Source: Alphaproteobacteria bacterium (GTDB lineage Bacteria; Pseudomonadota; Alphaproteobacteria; Caulobacterales; Caulobacteraceae). Taken from it: DNA of 44,859 nt. Positions 7,013-15,586 of this stretch are shown one piece after another. The DNA is taken from contig JAHKAM010000006.1 of assembly GCA_018826515.1 (NCBI GenBank), positions 1-44,859 of the forward strand. Reading direction: 5' to 3'. The number at the start of each line of letters is the position of its first letter. Within the stretch, counting starts at the first letter, position 1. Both the position numbers and the translations under genes were made by a program. The notes beneath the pieces were generated by a model. The model was not told where the DNA came from, did not search any database, and was given only the letters and a program-made list of their open reading frames with translations.

Positions 7013-8674
7013 ATGCCGATTACCGCCACGCCCGAATCCGATACCCCATCGGACGTCGTCGCCCTGTTTCTGTTCCTCGGGATCGCCGCAGTCCTCGCGC
7101 TGCTGGCGACCGGGCTGACCGACGACGCCGCATTCCGGTTTCACGGCTACATACTGATGGCCGCCTCGGTGCTCGCGCTGAGCGCCATGACCATCGGCGT
7201 CGCCCACGGCCGGTTCCGGTCGGACCCCAAACGCTACGAGGACGGCGTCATCCGCGCCGGCGTCATCGCCACCATGTTCTGGGGCGTCATCGGCATGACC
7301 GTCGGTGTGTTCATCGCCGCCCAGCTTTCATGGCCGGAGATCTTTTATTTCCCGGAGCATGGCTGGCTGAATTTCGGCCGGCTGCGCCCGCTGCATACCT
7401 CGGGCGTCATCTTCGCCTTCGGCGGCAACGCCCTGATCTGCACCTCCTTCTGGGTCGTGCAGCGCACCTGCAAGGCGCGGCTGGCCGGCGGGATCTGGCC
7501 CTGGTTCGTCTTCTGGGGCTACCAGCTGTTCATCGTCCTGGCCGCCACCGGCTACGTCTCGGGCATCACCCAGTCGCGCGAATACGCCGAGCCGGAATGG
7601 TACGTCGACATCTGGCTGACCATCGTCTGGGTCGCCTATCTGTTCGTGTTCCTCGGCACGATCTGGAAGCGGAAAGAGCCGCACATCTATGTGGCCAACT
7701 GGTTCTACCTGGCCTTCATCGTCACCGTCGCCCTGCTGCACCTGGTCAACAACGCCGCCGTGCCCGTGGGGCTGCTGGAGGCGCGCAGCTATTCGGCCTT
7801 CGGCGGGGTGCAGGATGCGCTGGTCCAGTGGTGGTACGGCCACAACGCCGTCGGCTTCTTCCTGACCGCCGGCTTCCTGGCGATGATGTACTATTTCGTG
7901 CCCAAGCGGGTCGAGCGGCCGGTCTATTCGTATCGCCTGTCGATCGTCCACTTCTGGTCGCTGATCTTCATCTACATCTGGGCCGGGCCGCACCACCTGC
8001 ACTACACGGCCCTGCCGCAGTGGGCGCAGACCCTGGGCATGACCTTCTCGATCATGCTGTGGATGCCGTCCTGGGGCGGGATGATCAACGGCCTGATGAC
8101 CCTGTCGGGGGCGTGGGACAAGCTGCGCACCGACCCGGTCGTCCGCATGATGGTCGTGGCCATCGCCTTCTACGGCATGTCGACCTTCGAGGGCCCGCTG
8201 ATGTCCATCCGGACGGTCAACGCCCTGTCGCACTACACCGACTGGACCATCGGCCACGTCCACTCCGGCGCCCTGGGCTGGGTCGGCTTCATCAGCTTCG
8301 GCGCCATCTACTGCATGGTCCCGTGGCTGTGGAAGAAGGACCGGCTGTACTCCAACGCCCTCGTCGAATGGCATTTCTGGATCGCGACGACCGGCATCGT
8401 TCTCTACATCACCGCGATGTGGGTCTCCGGCATCATGGAAGGCCTGATGTGGCGCGAGTACACGCCCGACGGCTTCCTCGCGAACAGCTTCATCGAGACG
8501 GTGTCCGCCAAGCATATCCAGAATGTCATCCGCACGGTCGGCGGCCTGATGTTCCTGAGCGGCACGCTCATCATGTCCTACAACCTGTGGCGAACGATCC
8601 GCATGCCGTCCGTGCCGAACAGCGCGGCCGTCCCGGCGACGACGATCGAGCCGCACCTTCAGCCGGCCGCGTGA
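7013..8674 (+). CDS. ccoN: cbb3-type cytochrome c oxidase subunit I
   Basis: Catalytic subunit of the high-affinity cbb3 oxidase (C-type haem-copper oxidase), 553 residues with about 12 to 14 membrane helices. It holds the low-spin haem b, high-spin haem b3 and CuB. Metal-ligand regions are visible as [28 protein letters not shown] and [11 protein letters not shown]. The Tyr in WYGHNAVGF and MRE/GDLR-type surroundings are as expected for CcoN rather than A-type oxidases. First gene of the ccoNOQP cluster, 10 bp before ccoO. A FixK-type palindrome 57 bp upstream predicts induction at low oxygen. The ATG at 7013 has only a weak ribosome-binding site but no better in-frame start exists. Confidence 0.97.
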   Translation: MPITATPESDTPSDVVALFLFLGIAAVLALLATGLTDDAAFRFHGYILMAASVLALSAMTIGVAHGRFRSDPKRYEDGVIRAGVIATMFWGVIGMTVGVFIAAQLSWPEIFYFPEHGWLNFGRLRPLHTSGVIFAFGGNALICTSFWVVQRTCKARLAGGIWPWFVFWGYQLFIVLAATGYVSGITQSREYAEPEWYVDIWLTIVWVAYLFVFLGTIWKRKEPHIYVANWFYLAFIVTVALLHLVNNAAVPVGLLEARSYSAFGGVQDALVQWWYGHNAVGFFLTAGFLAMMYYFVPKRVERPVYSYRLSIVHFWSLIFIYIWAGPHHLHYTALPQWAQTLGMTFSIMLWMPSWGGMINGLMTLSGAWDKLRTDPVVRMMVVAIAFYGMSTFEGPLMSIRTVNALSHYTDWTIGHVHSGALGWVGFISFGAIYCMVPWLWKKDRLYSNALVEWHFWIATTGIVLYITAMWVSGIMEGLMWREYTPDGFLANSFIETVSAKHIQNVIRTVGGLMFLSGTLIMSYNLWRTIRMPSVPNSAAVPATTIEPHLQPAA

Positions 8675-8684
8675 GGATCAGCAT

Positions 8685-9422
8685 ATGTGGAAACAGCATC
8701 ACAGGTTCGAACGCCACTCGCTCTGGCTGGTCCTCGGGATCACCGTGGTGGTGTCGATTGGCGGCATCGTCGAGATCGCGCCCCTGTTCTGGGTCGAGAG
8801 CACCATCGAGGAGGTCGAGGGGGTCCGCCCGTACACCCCGCTCGAGCTGGCCGGCCGCGACATCTACATCGCCGAAGGCTGCTACGGCTGTCACTCGCAG
8901 ATGGTCCGCCCCCTGCGCGATGAGGTCGAACGCTATGGCCACTACAGCCTGGCCGCGGAGAGCATGTACGACCACCCGTTCCAGTGGGGATCGAAGCGGA
9001 CCGGTCCCGATCTGGCCCGTGTCGGCAACAAATATTCCAACGACTGGCATGTCGAACATCTGACCGACCCCCGCTCGGTGGTGCCCGAATCCAACATGCC
9101 GCCCTACCGGTTCCTGACGGAGCAGGACCTCGATGTGCATGCGATCCGCGCCAAGCTGAGCGCCATGCTTGCGGTCGGCGTGCCATACACGGCCGAGCAG
9201 ATCGAAAACGCCGAGGCCGACCTGAACGCCCAGGTCGATCCCTATGCCAGCGAGACGTCTGATCTGCGCCGCCGCTATGGACCGCGCGTGGCCCAGGGCG
9301 ATTTCGACGGCAATCCGGCGCGCCTGACCAAGATGGACGCCCTCATCGCCTATCTGCAGCAGCTCGGCACCCAGGTCGATTTCAGCACCTACCAGGCCGA
9401 AGACCCGGAGAACCTGCGATGA
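8685..9422 (+). CDS. ccoO: cbb3 oxidase subunit II, membrane-anchored mono-haem cytochrome c
   Basis: A 245-residue subunit with one N-terminal membrane anchor (about 12-32), then a periplasmic cytochrome c domain. The haem-binding site is Cys66, Cys69, His70 (CYGCH), followed by [17 protein letters not shown], a CcoO signature. The axial Met is probably in ESNMPPYRF. It transfers electrons from CcoP toward CcoN. It follows ccoN by 10 bp and its TGA overlaps the ATG of ccoQ. Length is normal for the family. Confidence 0.97.
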   Translation: MWKQHHRFERHSLWLVLGITVVVSIGGIVEIAPLFWVESTIEEVEGVRPYTPLELAGRDIYIAEGCYGCHSQMVRPLRDEVERYGHYSLAAESMYDHPFQWGSKRTGPDLARVGNKYSNDWHVEHLTDPRSVVPESNMPPYRFLTEQDLDVHAIRAKLSAMLAVGVPYTAEQIENAEADLNAQVDPYASETSDLRRRYGPRVAQGDFDGNPARLTKMDALIAYLQQLGTQVDFSTYQAEDPENLR

Positions 9423-9592
9423 GCGGCCTCGATTACGAGACCGTGGCGAGGTTCGCCCAGCAGGGCGGCACCCTCTATTTCGCCGCCATCTTCATCGCCG
9501 GCGTCGTCTATGCGCTGCGCCCCAAACACCGCGAGACCTTCAAGCGGCTGTCCCACCTCCCGCTCGAGAAAGACGAGGGCGAAGATGTCTGA
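9419..9592 (+). CDS. ccoQ: cbb3 oxidase small subunit CcoQ
   Basis: A 57-residue protein starting [17 protein letters not shown], with a single hydrophobic helix (about 18-32, [15 protein letters not shown]) followed by a charged tail [11 protein letters not shown]. This is the usual form of CcoQ, which stabilises the assembled cbb3 complex. It overlaps ccoO by 4 bp (ATGA) and ccoP by 8 bp. The gene is short and identified from position plus topology. Confidence 0.9.
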   Translation: MSGLDYETVARFAQQGGTLYFAAIFIAGVVYALRPKHRETFKRLSHLPLEKDEGEDV

Positions 9593-10484
9593 ACGCGAGC
9601 GCGACGAACACTCCGGCACCGAGACGACCGGACACGAGTGGGACGGTATCAAGGAGCTGGACAACCCGCTGCCGCGCTGGTGGCTGTGGATCTTCTACGG
9701 CTGCATCGTGGTGGCGATCGTTTACTGGGTGCTGATGCCGGCCTGGCCCGGGCTGAACGGCTATACCCCCGGAGTGTTGAAGCAGTCCGACCGCGCCGAC
9801 GTCGCCAGCGAGCTTCAGGCCCTGCAGGTGCAACGGGGCCGGGGCGAGGCCATGCTGGCCACCGCCTCGCTGCAGCAGATCGAATCCGATCCCGCGCTGC
9901 AGGCGCACGCCCTGTCTGTCGGCCAGTCGGTTTTCGGCGACAACTGCGCCACCTGCCACGGAGCGGGCGGCGGCGGGACGCGGGGCTATCCCAACCTCCG
10001 CGACGATGTCTGGCTGTGGGGCGGTTCGCTTGAAGAGATCGAACACACCCTGCGTGTCGGCGTGCGCTCGGCGCACCCGCAGGCCCGCACCTCGCAAATG
10101 CCGGCCTTCGGTCGCGAAAACATGCTGACGCCGGCGCAGGTATCCGACCTGACGGAATATGTGGTGGCCCTGTCCGGACGGCCCGCGGACGCCGCCGCGG
10201 TCGGTCGGGCGCAGCAACTCTATGCCGACAACTGCGCCGCCTGCCACACGCCGACCGGCGTTGGCGACCAGGCGCAGGGGGCGCCGAACCTGACCGACCG
10301 GGAATGGCTGTACGGGTCTGATCGAGACTCGATCCGCGGCCAGATCCACAACGGCCGCAACGGCGTCATGCCCAGCTGGGAGGGCCGTTTCTCGCCCGCC
10401 GTGATCAAGGCCCTGGCCGTCTACGTCCACGTCAACGCCGGCGGCGGCGCCGAGGTCCCCGGAGTCGTCGAACCCGCGCCATGA
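9585..10484 (+). CDS. ccoP: cbb3 oxidase subunit III, di-haem cytochrome c
   Basis: A 299-residue subunit. The N-terminus contains HEWDGIKELDNPLPRWWLW, the typical CcoP segment, leading into one membrane helix (about 32-52). Two cytochrome c domains follow, with haem sites CATCH (121-125) and CAACH (217-221), and likely axial Met in SQMPAFG and GVMPSW. It accepts electrons from soluble cytochrome c and passes them to CcoO. Start at ATG 9585, overlapping ccoQ; this excludes an out-of-family extension found in the longer open frame. The TGA overlaps ccoG by 4 bp. Confidence 0.97.
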   Translation: MSERERDEHSGTETTGHEWDGIKELDNPLPRWWLWIFYGCIVVAIVYWVLMPAWPGLNGYTPGVLKQSDRADVASELQALQVQRGRGEAMLATASLQQIESDPALQAHALSVGQSVFGDNCATCHGAGGGGTRGYPNLRDDVWLWGGSLEEIEHTLRVGVRSAHPQARTSQMPAFGRENMLTPAQVSDLTEYVVALSGRPADAAAVGRAQQLYADNCAACHTPTGVGDQAQGAPNLTDREWLYGSDRDSIRGQIHNGRNGVMPSWEGRFSPAVIKALAVYVHVNAGGGAEVPGVVEPAP

Positions 10485-11968
10485 CCATCATCATCGACCG
10501 CACCCGCGATCGCTCGAACGCGACCGGACCGGTCTCGATCGCCGAACGGCAGCGGGAGAAGGAGAAGCCCAAGGGCCTCTACAAGGCTCGCGTGCCGATC
10601 TATCCCAAACTGGTCCATGGCCGCTGGCGGTGGATCAAATGGGCCCTGCTGATCGTCATGCTGGCGATTTACTATATCACGCCCTGGATCCGCTGGGATC
10701 GCCCCGGCGCCCTGCCGGACCAGGCCGTGCTCGTCGATTTCGACGGCGGACGCTTCTACTTCTTCATGATCCAGCTGTGGCCGCAGGAGGTGTATTTCAT
10801 CACCGGCCTGCTGGTGATCTCGGCGCTGGCGCTGTTTCTGGTGACCGCCCTGTTCGGCCGGCTGTGGTGCGGCTACGCCTGCCCCCAGACGGTGTGGACG
10901 GACCTCTACATCTACATCGAGCGACTGTTCGAGGGCGACCGCAACGCGCGGATGCGGCTGGACGCGGCGCCGATGTCATTCAACAAGCTGTGGCGCAAGA
11001 CCGGCAAGCACGCCGTCTGGATCGGCGCGGCCTTCGGCACCGGCGGGGCGTGGATTTTCTACTTCCACGACGCGCCCGACCTGATCCGCACCTTCTGGGT
11101 CGGGACGGCGCCAATGACGGCCTATGTCTCGTGCGCCATCCTGACCTTCACCACCTACGTTTTCGCCGGCCATATGCGCGAGCAGGTCTGCACCTATATG
11201 TGCCCGTGGCCGCGGATCCAGGGCGCCATGCTGGACGACCAGTCGTTCCAGGTCACCTATCGCTACGACCGCGGCGAACCACGCGGGCCGCACAAGAAAG
11301 CCGAGTCCTGGGACGGTCGCGGCGACTGCATCGACTGCAACCAGTGTGTCGTGGTCTGCCCGATGGGCATCGATATCCGCGACGGGGCCCAGCTGGAGTG
11401 CATCAATTGCGGCCTGTGCATCGACGCCTGCAACGAGATCATGGACAAGGTCGGGCGCCCGCGCGGCCTGATCGCCTATGACACCGACGCGGCGGTGGCG
11501 GCGCGGAGCTGCGGTCAGAAGCCGGACCACAAGCTGATCCGGCCGCGGACCCTGTACTACGGCATCGCTCTCGCGGTCGTGGGGGGGCTTATGATCTGGG
11601 GCTTCAGCGTCCGGCCCCAGCTTGAGGTCCATGCGCTACGCGACCGAAACCCGGCTTTCGTTCGTCTCCACGACGGGGCGGTGCGCAATGGCTACACGCT
11701 GAAGATCGCCAACCATGGCTTTGAGCCGGCCACGGTCGAGATCCGCTACGCCGGGGTGCCGGGCGCCGTCCTCCGCAGCGCCGGCCGGCCGGTCGAGACC
11801 CCGCTCCGGGTCACCGTCGAGCCCAACCGCGTCACGCCCCTGCGGGTCTTCGTCACCGCCCCGGCCGACCAGGTCGGGAGCGGCAGTCAGGACGCCGCCT
11901 TCGAGATCCGCTCGGACGTCGAGAGCCGCACCGTACCCACCGCCTTTGAATATGGAGACCCCCAGTGA
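10481..11968 (+). CDS. ccoG: Cytochrome oxidase accessory protein CcoG (FixG/RdxA family)
   Basis: Membrane-bound 2x[4Fe-4S] ferredoxin-like protein of 495 residues, implicated in the family in Cu(II) to Cu(I) reduction for cbb3 assembly. Visible features are an N-terminal membrane region with RLWCGYACPQTVWTD (NapH/FixG-type), several helices, and two cluster motifs CIDCNQCVVVCP and CINCGLCIDACN. A C-terminal Ig-like periplasmic domain (FixG_C, about 385-495) follows. ATGA overlap with ccoP and 1-bp overlap with ccoH place it in the same operon. Confidence 0.95.
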   Translation: MTIIIDRTRDRSNATGPVSIAERQREKEKPKGLYKARVPIYPKLVHGRWRWIKWALLIVMLAIYYITPWIRWDRPGALPDQAVLVDFDGGRFYFFMIQLWPQEVYFITGLLVISALALFLVTALFGRLWCGYACPQTVWTDLYIYIERLFEGDRNARMRLDAAPMSFNKLWRKTGKHAVWIGAAFGTGGAWIFYFHDAPDLIRTFWVGTAPMTAYVSCAILTFTTYVFAGHMREQVCTYMCPWPRIQGAMLDDQSFQVTYRYDRGEPRGPHKKAESWDGRGDCIDCNQCVVVCPMGIDIRDGAQLECINCGLCIDACNEIMDKVGRPRGLIAYDTDAAVAARSCGQKPDHKLIRPRTLYYGIALAVVGGLMIWGFSVRPQLEVHALRDRNPAFVRLHDGAVRNGYTLKIANHGFEPATVEIRYAGVPGAVLRSAGRPVETPLRVTVEPNRVTPLRVFVTAPADQVGSGSQDAAFEIRSDVESRTVPTAFEYGDPQ

Positions 11969-12459
11969 TGTCCGCTCCGGCGCCGCCAACCCGAGCTTCC
12001 TTCACCGTCAAGGGCTGGCATGTGGCGGCTGGCGTCGTCGCGTTCTTCGCCGTGGTGATCGGGGTGGATTCCGTCTTTCTGACCCTGGCCTACCGCACCC
12101 ATCCCGGTCAGGTTGCCCCGCGGCCCTATGAGGCCGGTCTGATCTACAATGCCGAGCTGGAGCGGCAGCGGGCGCAGGCCGCCCTCGGCTGGCGCGCCGC
12201 CGCCGAGGCCCGGGCCAACGGTCTCAGCGTGGTGATGCAGGATCGTGACGGCGCGCCTCTCCGGGGGCTGACGGTTACCGCCATCCTGCAGCGGCCCGCG
12301 ACCGAACACGGCCGGAGCGAGTTGACCCTGACCGAGACAGCACCCGGCCGCTACGGCGTCGCAAAGGCTGACCTGTCAGGGGCCTGGGACACGCGCATTG
12401 AGGCCAGGGCGGAGTCCGGACCGGCCTTCATCGCCGAGCGGAGATTGACGTGGCCCTAG
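11968..12459 (+). CDS. ccoH: FixH-like cbb3 assembly protein
   Basis: A 163-residue protein with one N-terminal membrane helix (about 15-40, WHVAAGVVAFFAVVIGVDSVF) and a periplasmic domain of the FixH family (PRPYEAGLIYNAELERQRAQAALGW-like region, then a beta-rich end). It is required in related bacteria for cbb3 oxidase assembly or stability. The ATG at 11968 overlaps the ccoG stop by one base (TGATG) and has GGAG 10 nt upstream. A GTG at 11965 is also possible. It overlaps ccoI by 10 bp. Confidence 0.9.
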   Translation: MSAPAPPTRASFTVKGWHVAAGVVAFFAVVIGVDSVFLTLAYRTHPGQVAPRPYEAGLIYNAELERQRAQAALGWRAAAEARANGLSVVMQDRDGAPLRGLTVTAILQRPATEHGRSELTLTETAPGRYGVAKADLSGAWDTRIEARAESGPAFIAERRLTWP

Positions 12460-14624
12460 TCCTGGACGCCGCGAACGGCCCGGACATGTCGGCCTTTCTG
12501 CGCCGGTCCGACGACGGCCACGTGGCGCTTGATCTGCTGGTCACCGGAGCCCGTTGCGCCGGCTGTATATCGAAAATCGAGCGCGAGATGACGGGCCTTG
12601 CGGGCGTGGACAGCGCGCGACTGAACCTGTCCACCGGACGCCTGGTCCTCGGTCTGCGGGACGCCGGCGTCGAGCCGGGGCGGATCATCGCGGCCTTGGG
12701 CCGACTGGGCTATCCGGCTACGCCCTACGACCCCGCCGCCGCCCTGGTTCAGCACGACCGCGAAGGGCGTCGGCTGATCCTGGCCCTCGCGGTCGCGGGC
12801 TTCGGGGCGATGAACGCCATGATGTTCTCGGTCCCGATCTGGGCGGGGCTGTTCGACCAGGAACTGGGGCCTGCGACCCGGTCAATGATGATGTGGATGT
12901 CGGCGGTGGTCGGCGCGCCCTGCGCCATTTTCGCCGGCATGCCCTTCTTCCAGTCGGCCTGGCGCTCCCTGCGGGTCGGCAAGGCCAATATGGATGTGCC
13001 GATCTCGGTCGGCGTGATCCTGACACTTGCGATCAGCTTTTCCGAGACGATCCTGAACGGCCGGGACGCCTATTTCGACGCCGCCGTGTCGCTGTTGTTC
13101 CTGCTGCTGATCGGACGGTGGCTTGACCATGTGCTGAGAGCGAAGGCGCGCAGCGCCGCGGGCGATCTGCTGGCGCTTCAGGCGCCGGTGGCCTGCGTCA
13201 TTGACCAGACCGGCCAGGAGCGTTCGGTCCCCCTGAGCAACATCCAGCCGGGCGACAGGCTGCGTGTCCGGCCGGGTGACCGCATCCCGGTAGACGCCAC
13301 CCTGGAGGAGGGGGAGGGACTTCTCGACAACAGTCTTCTGACCGGCGAGAGCGCCCCCGAACGAGTCCGACCGGGAGCGCTGTGCCGGGCGGGAGCGGTC
13401 AACACCTCGGGGCTGCTGACGCTGCGGGCGCGGGCCCGCTCGGAAGACTCCAGTCTGGCCGCCATCGCCCGTCTGGTCGAGGCCGGGACCCAGTCGCGGT
13501 CGCGCTATGTTCGTCTCGCAGACCGCGCCGCCGCCCTCTATGTGCCGGTGGTGCACGCAGCCGCCTTGGCCACCTTCGCGGGAGGCTGGGCGCTCGGGCT
13601 GGATCCGCGCGAGGCGCTCATCCGGGCCGTGGCCGTGCTGATCGTGACCTGTCCGTGCGCCCTCGGCCTCGCTGTTCCCGCGGTGCAGGTCGTGGCTTCC
13701 GCCCGCCTTTTCCGTCGCGGTGTGCTGGTCAAGTCGGGCGCGGCGCTCGAACGCCTGGCCGAGATCGACCACGTCGTGTTCGACAAGACCGGCGTCTTGA
13801 CTGAAGGCCGGCCCGCCCTGGTCGGCGCCTCGCCGACGATCATCGCGATGGCGGCGCCCCTGGCCCGGGCCTCTTCACACCCCATGGCGCGGGCCGTGGC
13901 CCGCGCGGCCGGGGAGGGGGCCTTGGCGACCGACGTCGTCGAGCATGCGGGATTGGGCGTCGAGGGGCTGATCGACGGACGCCGCGCGCGGCTGGGACGC
14001 GCCGCCTTTGTCGGCGTTCCGACGCTGCGATCGGGCGAAACAGAACTGTGGTTCGGCTTTGAGGGCGACCCGAAAGTGCGTCTGCAGTTTTCGGACGTGG
14101 TCCGCCCCGACGCCATGGAGACTATTGCGGCGCTCAAGGCGCGCGGGCTCACGGTCGAGATCCTCTCCGGCGATCAGACCGGGGCCGTGAAGGCAGTCGC
14201 CGCAACGGTCGGGGTGTCCGACTGGCGCGCCGGCCTGATGCCCGCGGAAAAGGCCGAGGCCATTGATCGTCTCGCCGCCGAAGGCCGCAAGGTTCTCATG
14301 ATCGGGGACGGACTGAACGACGCCGCCGCCCTGGCCCGCGCCCACGCCGCCGTCGCCCCGGGCTCCGCGCTGGAGGCCAGCCAGAACGCCGCCGACCTCG
14401 TCCTCACGCACGACGCCCTGATGGCGGTCGTCGAGGCGATTGATGTCGCCCGGTCGGCGCGTCGGCGGGCGCTGGAGAATTTCGGCTTCGCCGCTCTCTA
14501 CAATCTTGTCGCGGCTCCGGCCGCGATGATTGGTCTGGTCAATCCCTTCGTCGCCGCCCTCGCCATGTCGGGGTCGTCGCTGGTGGTGACGTTGAACGCC
14601 CTCAGGGTCAGGAACGCGCGATGA
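12450..14624 (+). CDS. ccoI: Copper-translocating P-type ATPase CcoI
   Basis: P1B-type ATPase of 724 residues that exports copper to the periplasm for cbb3 assembly in this family. Domains in order: an N-terminal heavy-metal-binding domain with CAGC (36-39), eight predicted helices, actuator domain with TGES, the ion-binding CPC in VTCPCALGLAVP, phosphorylation site Asp in FDKTGVLTEG, the HP motif in SSHPMARAV and hinge GDGLNDAAAL. The catalytic loop is DKTGV rather than the common DKTGT, a mild variation. GTG start at 12450 inside ccoH. It ends in an ATGA overlap with ccoS. Confidence 0.95.
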   Translation: MALVLDAANGPDMSAFLRRSDDGHVALDLLVTGARCAGCISKIEREMTGLAGVDSARLNLSTGRLVLGLRDAGVEPGRIIAALGRLGYPATPYDPAAALVQHDREGRRLILALAVAGFGAMNAMMFSVPIWAGLFDQELGPATRSMMMWMSAVVGAPCAIFAGMPFFQSAWRSLRVGKANMDVPISVGVILTLAISFSETILNGRDAYFDAAVSLLFLLLIGRWLDHVLRAKARSAAGDLLALQAPVACVIDQTGQERSVPLSNIQPGDRLRVRPGDRIPVDATLEEGEGLLDNSLLTGESAPERVRPGALCRAGAVNTSGLLTLRARARSEDSSLAAIARLVEAGTQSRSRYVRLADRAAALYVPVVHAAALATFAGGWALGLDPREALIRAVAVLIVTCPCALGLAVPAVQVVASARLFRRGVLVKSGAALERLAEIDHVVFDKTGVLTEGRPALVGASPTIIAMAAPLARASSHPMARAVARAAGEGALATDVVEHAGLGVEGLIDGRRARLGRAAFVGVPTLRSGETELWFGFEGDPKVRLQFSDVVRPDAMETIAALKARGLTVEILSGDQTGAVKAVAATVGVSDWRAGLMPAEKAEAIDRLAAEGRKVLMIGDGLNDAAALARAHAAVAPGSALEASQNAADLVLTHDALMAVVEAIDVARSARRRALENFGFAALYNLVAAPAAMIGLVNPFVAALAMSGSSLVVTLNALRVRNAR

Positions 14625-14854
14625 ACATCATCCTGTTGCTGGCGCCGTTCTCGGTCCTGCTCGGACTGATGGCTGTCGGCGCCTTCGTCTGGAGCCTGCG
14701 CTCGGGGCAGTACGACGACATCCAGGGTGCGGCGGCCCGAATTCTCATCGACGACGTCGATGCGGACTCGCCTGGATCGGGGACGCCCCTCGCCGATGAT
14801 GCGTCGGAGACCGATGATCAGCGGGTTGAGGCCCGACGCCAGGCCGCCCCGTAA
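14621..14854 (+). CDS. ccoS: cbb3 oxidase maturation protein CcoS
   Basis: A 77-residue protein with a single N-terminal helix (about 3-25), then WSLRSGQYDDIQGAAARILIDDVD, the CcoS family signature, and an acidic tail. Needed in relatives for cofactor insertion into CcoN. ATGA overlap with ccoI; last gene of the operon. Confidence 0.93.
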   Translation: MNIILLLAPFSVLLGLMAVGAFVWSLRSGQYDDIQGAAARILIDDVDADSPGSGTPLADDASETDDQRVEARRQAAP

Positions 14855-15392
14855 GGACCGACGGCCAGACCAGTCCGCAGCCATCATTCCGGATAGTCCT
14901 CACGGATCCGGCCGGGGCCATTCGCCATAGTAGCGGTCGCCGGTGCGACGCTCGCGTTCGATCCCGGCGATATCGTGGGGAAAGCGAATCCCGGTCCACC
15001 AGGATCGCCGGTTGGTCCCTGGTTTCGTAGAAGGGCGCCCGGAGCGGACCTGCCGCAGGGCGCCGCGATGACCTCGGTTGAAGGTTCGGGGATCGCCATC
15101 AGGAAGCGGGTGAGGACACGCCTTCGCTGGCGACAGCGACAGGGGTTCGCAGGCCTGCGCCATGCGGCTCAAGGGTCAGTTCGTCGTGCTGGGCGCACAG
15201 ACGGGTTGGACGCTGTTCAGGCGGATCCGGGTGTTGAGGATCAGCCGGCCGCGCTCAACGGCTGTGGTTGCCTGAGCCAGATGGCCAGAGCGCTCACCGA
15301 CCCGGTCCAAACTGCAGTATGCATTGTATCGCGGAGCCAAAAAGATTCTTGGAGCAAAGTAATCGTACACAACTAGTCGCTATTCTATTTGC

Positions 15393-15429
15393 AATTACGT
15401 GTACGTAATTATGTTACGTTGTGACGTAA
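15393..15429. promoter_or_regulatory. Two tandem palindromes with TTACGT/ACGTAA arms (operator candidate)
   Basis: Site 1 is AATTACGTGTACGTAATT (15393-15410), 8-bp arms with a 2-nt centre. Site 2 is TTACGTTGTGACGTAA (15414-15429), 6-bp arms with a 4-nt centre. They share the core TTACGT/ACGTAA and have centres 20 bp apart. Site 2 overlaps the predicted -35 of the receptor promoter, which suggests repression. The binding protein is unknown; the MarR-like regulator downstream is one candidate. Confidence 0.55.
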
Positions 15430-15449
15430 TAGAGACATTGAGATATAAG
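15421..15449 (+). promoter_or_regulatory. Predicted sigma-70 promoter of the TonB-dependent receptor
   Basis: GTGACG (15421-15426) and TATAAG (15444-15449) are separated by 17 bp and match the -35/-10 consensus at 4 and 5 of 6 positions. It lies in the AT-rich segment and would give a leader of about 130 nt before the receptor start. Prediction by eye only. Confidence 0.45.
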
Positions 15450-15480
15450 TATTGTGCGCCTGTTGTAATCGAGGTGTTCC

Positions 15481-15516
15481 ATGGCTCACGATGTCGGAGT
15501 TGCGGGATCGACGTGA
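15481..15516 (+). CDS. Possible 11-residue leader peptide upstream of the receptor
   Basis: An ATG at 15481 follows GAGG (15471-15474) with 6-nt spacing and encodes MAHDVGVAGST before TGA. It is in the predicted receptor leader, 70 nt before the receptor TTG start, with a hairpin between. It may be chance; no regulatory residue run is evident. Confidence 0.25.
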   Translation: MAHDVGVAGST

Positions 15517-15541
15517 GCATTCAGGCTCGGGTGTCATTCCG

Positions 15542-15560
15542 GCTGCCGTCAGACGGCAGC
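15542..15560 (+). promoter_or_regulatory. Hairpin in the receptor leader
   Basis: GCTGCCGTC and GACGGCAGC flank a single central A, giving a 7-8 bp stem with a small loop, 26 nt before the TTG start and 15 nt before AAGGA. It could affect translation initiation or be a partial terminator. Confidence 0.4.
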
Positions 15561-15586
15561 GGCATCGAACAGGGAAAGGACGTCCT

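Larger units (their letters stand above)
14855..15586. other. 732-bp intergenic region without a convincing long gene
   Basis: The first 450 bases are GC-rich with several short open frames on both strands; none has a recognisable domain or good start context. A weak stem CCGGAT (14889-14894) with ATCCGG (14906-14911) might end the cco transcript. From about 15335 to 15475 the base composition turns AT-rich, unlike the rest of the window, and holds the palindromes, promoter and leader listed separately. Confidence 0.6.

Noticed and set aside
6928..9063. A 711-codon plus-strand frame overlapping ccoN in another frame
   Set aside because: Arg/His-rich translation without features; ccoN itself is complete in the neighbouring frame.
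14975..15376. Short frames on both strands in the intergenic region after ccoS
   Set aside because: No recognisable domain, no ribosome-binding site, and they run from GC-rich into AT-rich DNA. A decayed gene cannot be excluded, but there is no support for calling one.
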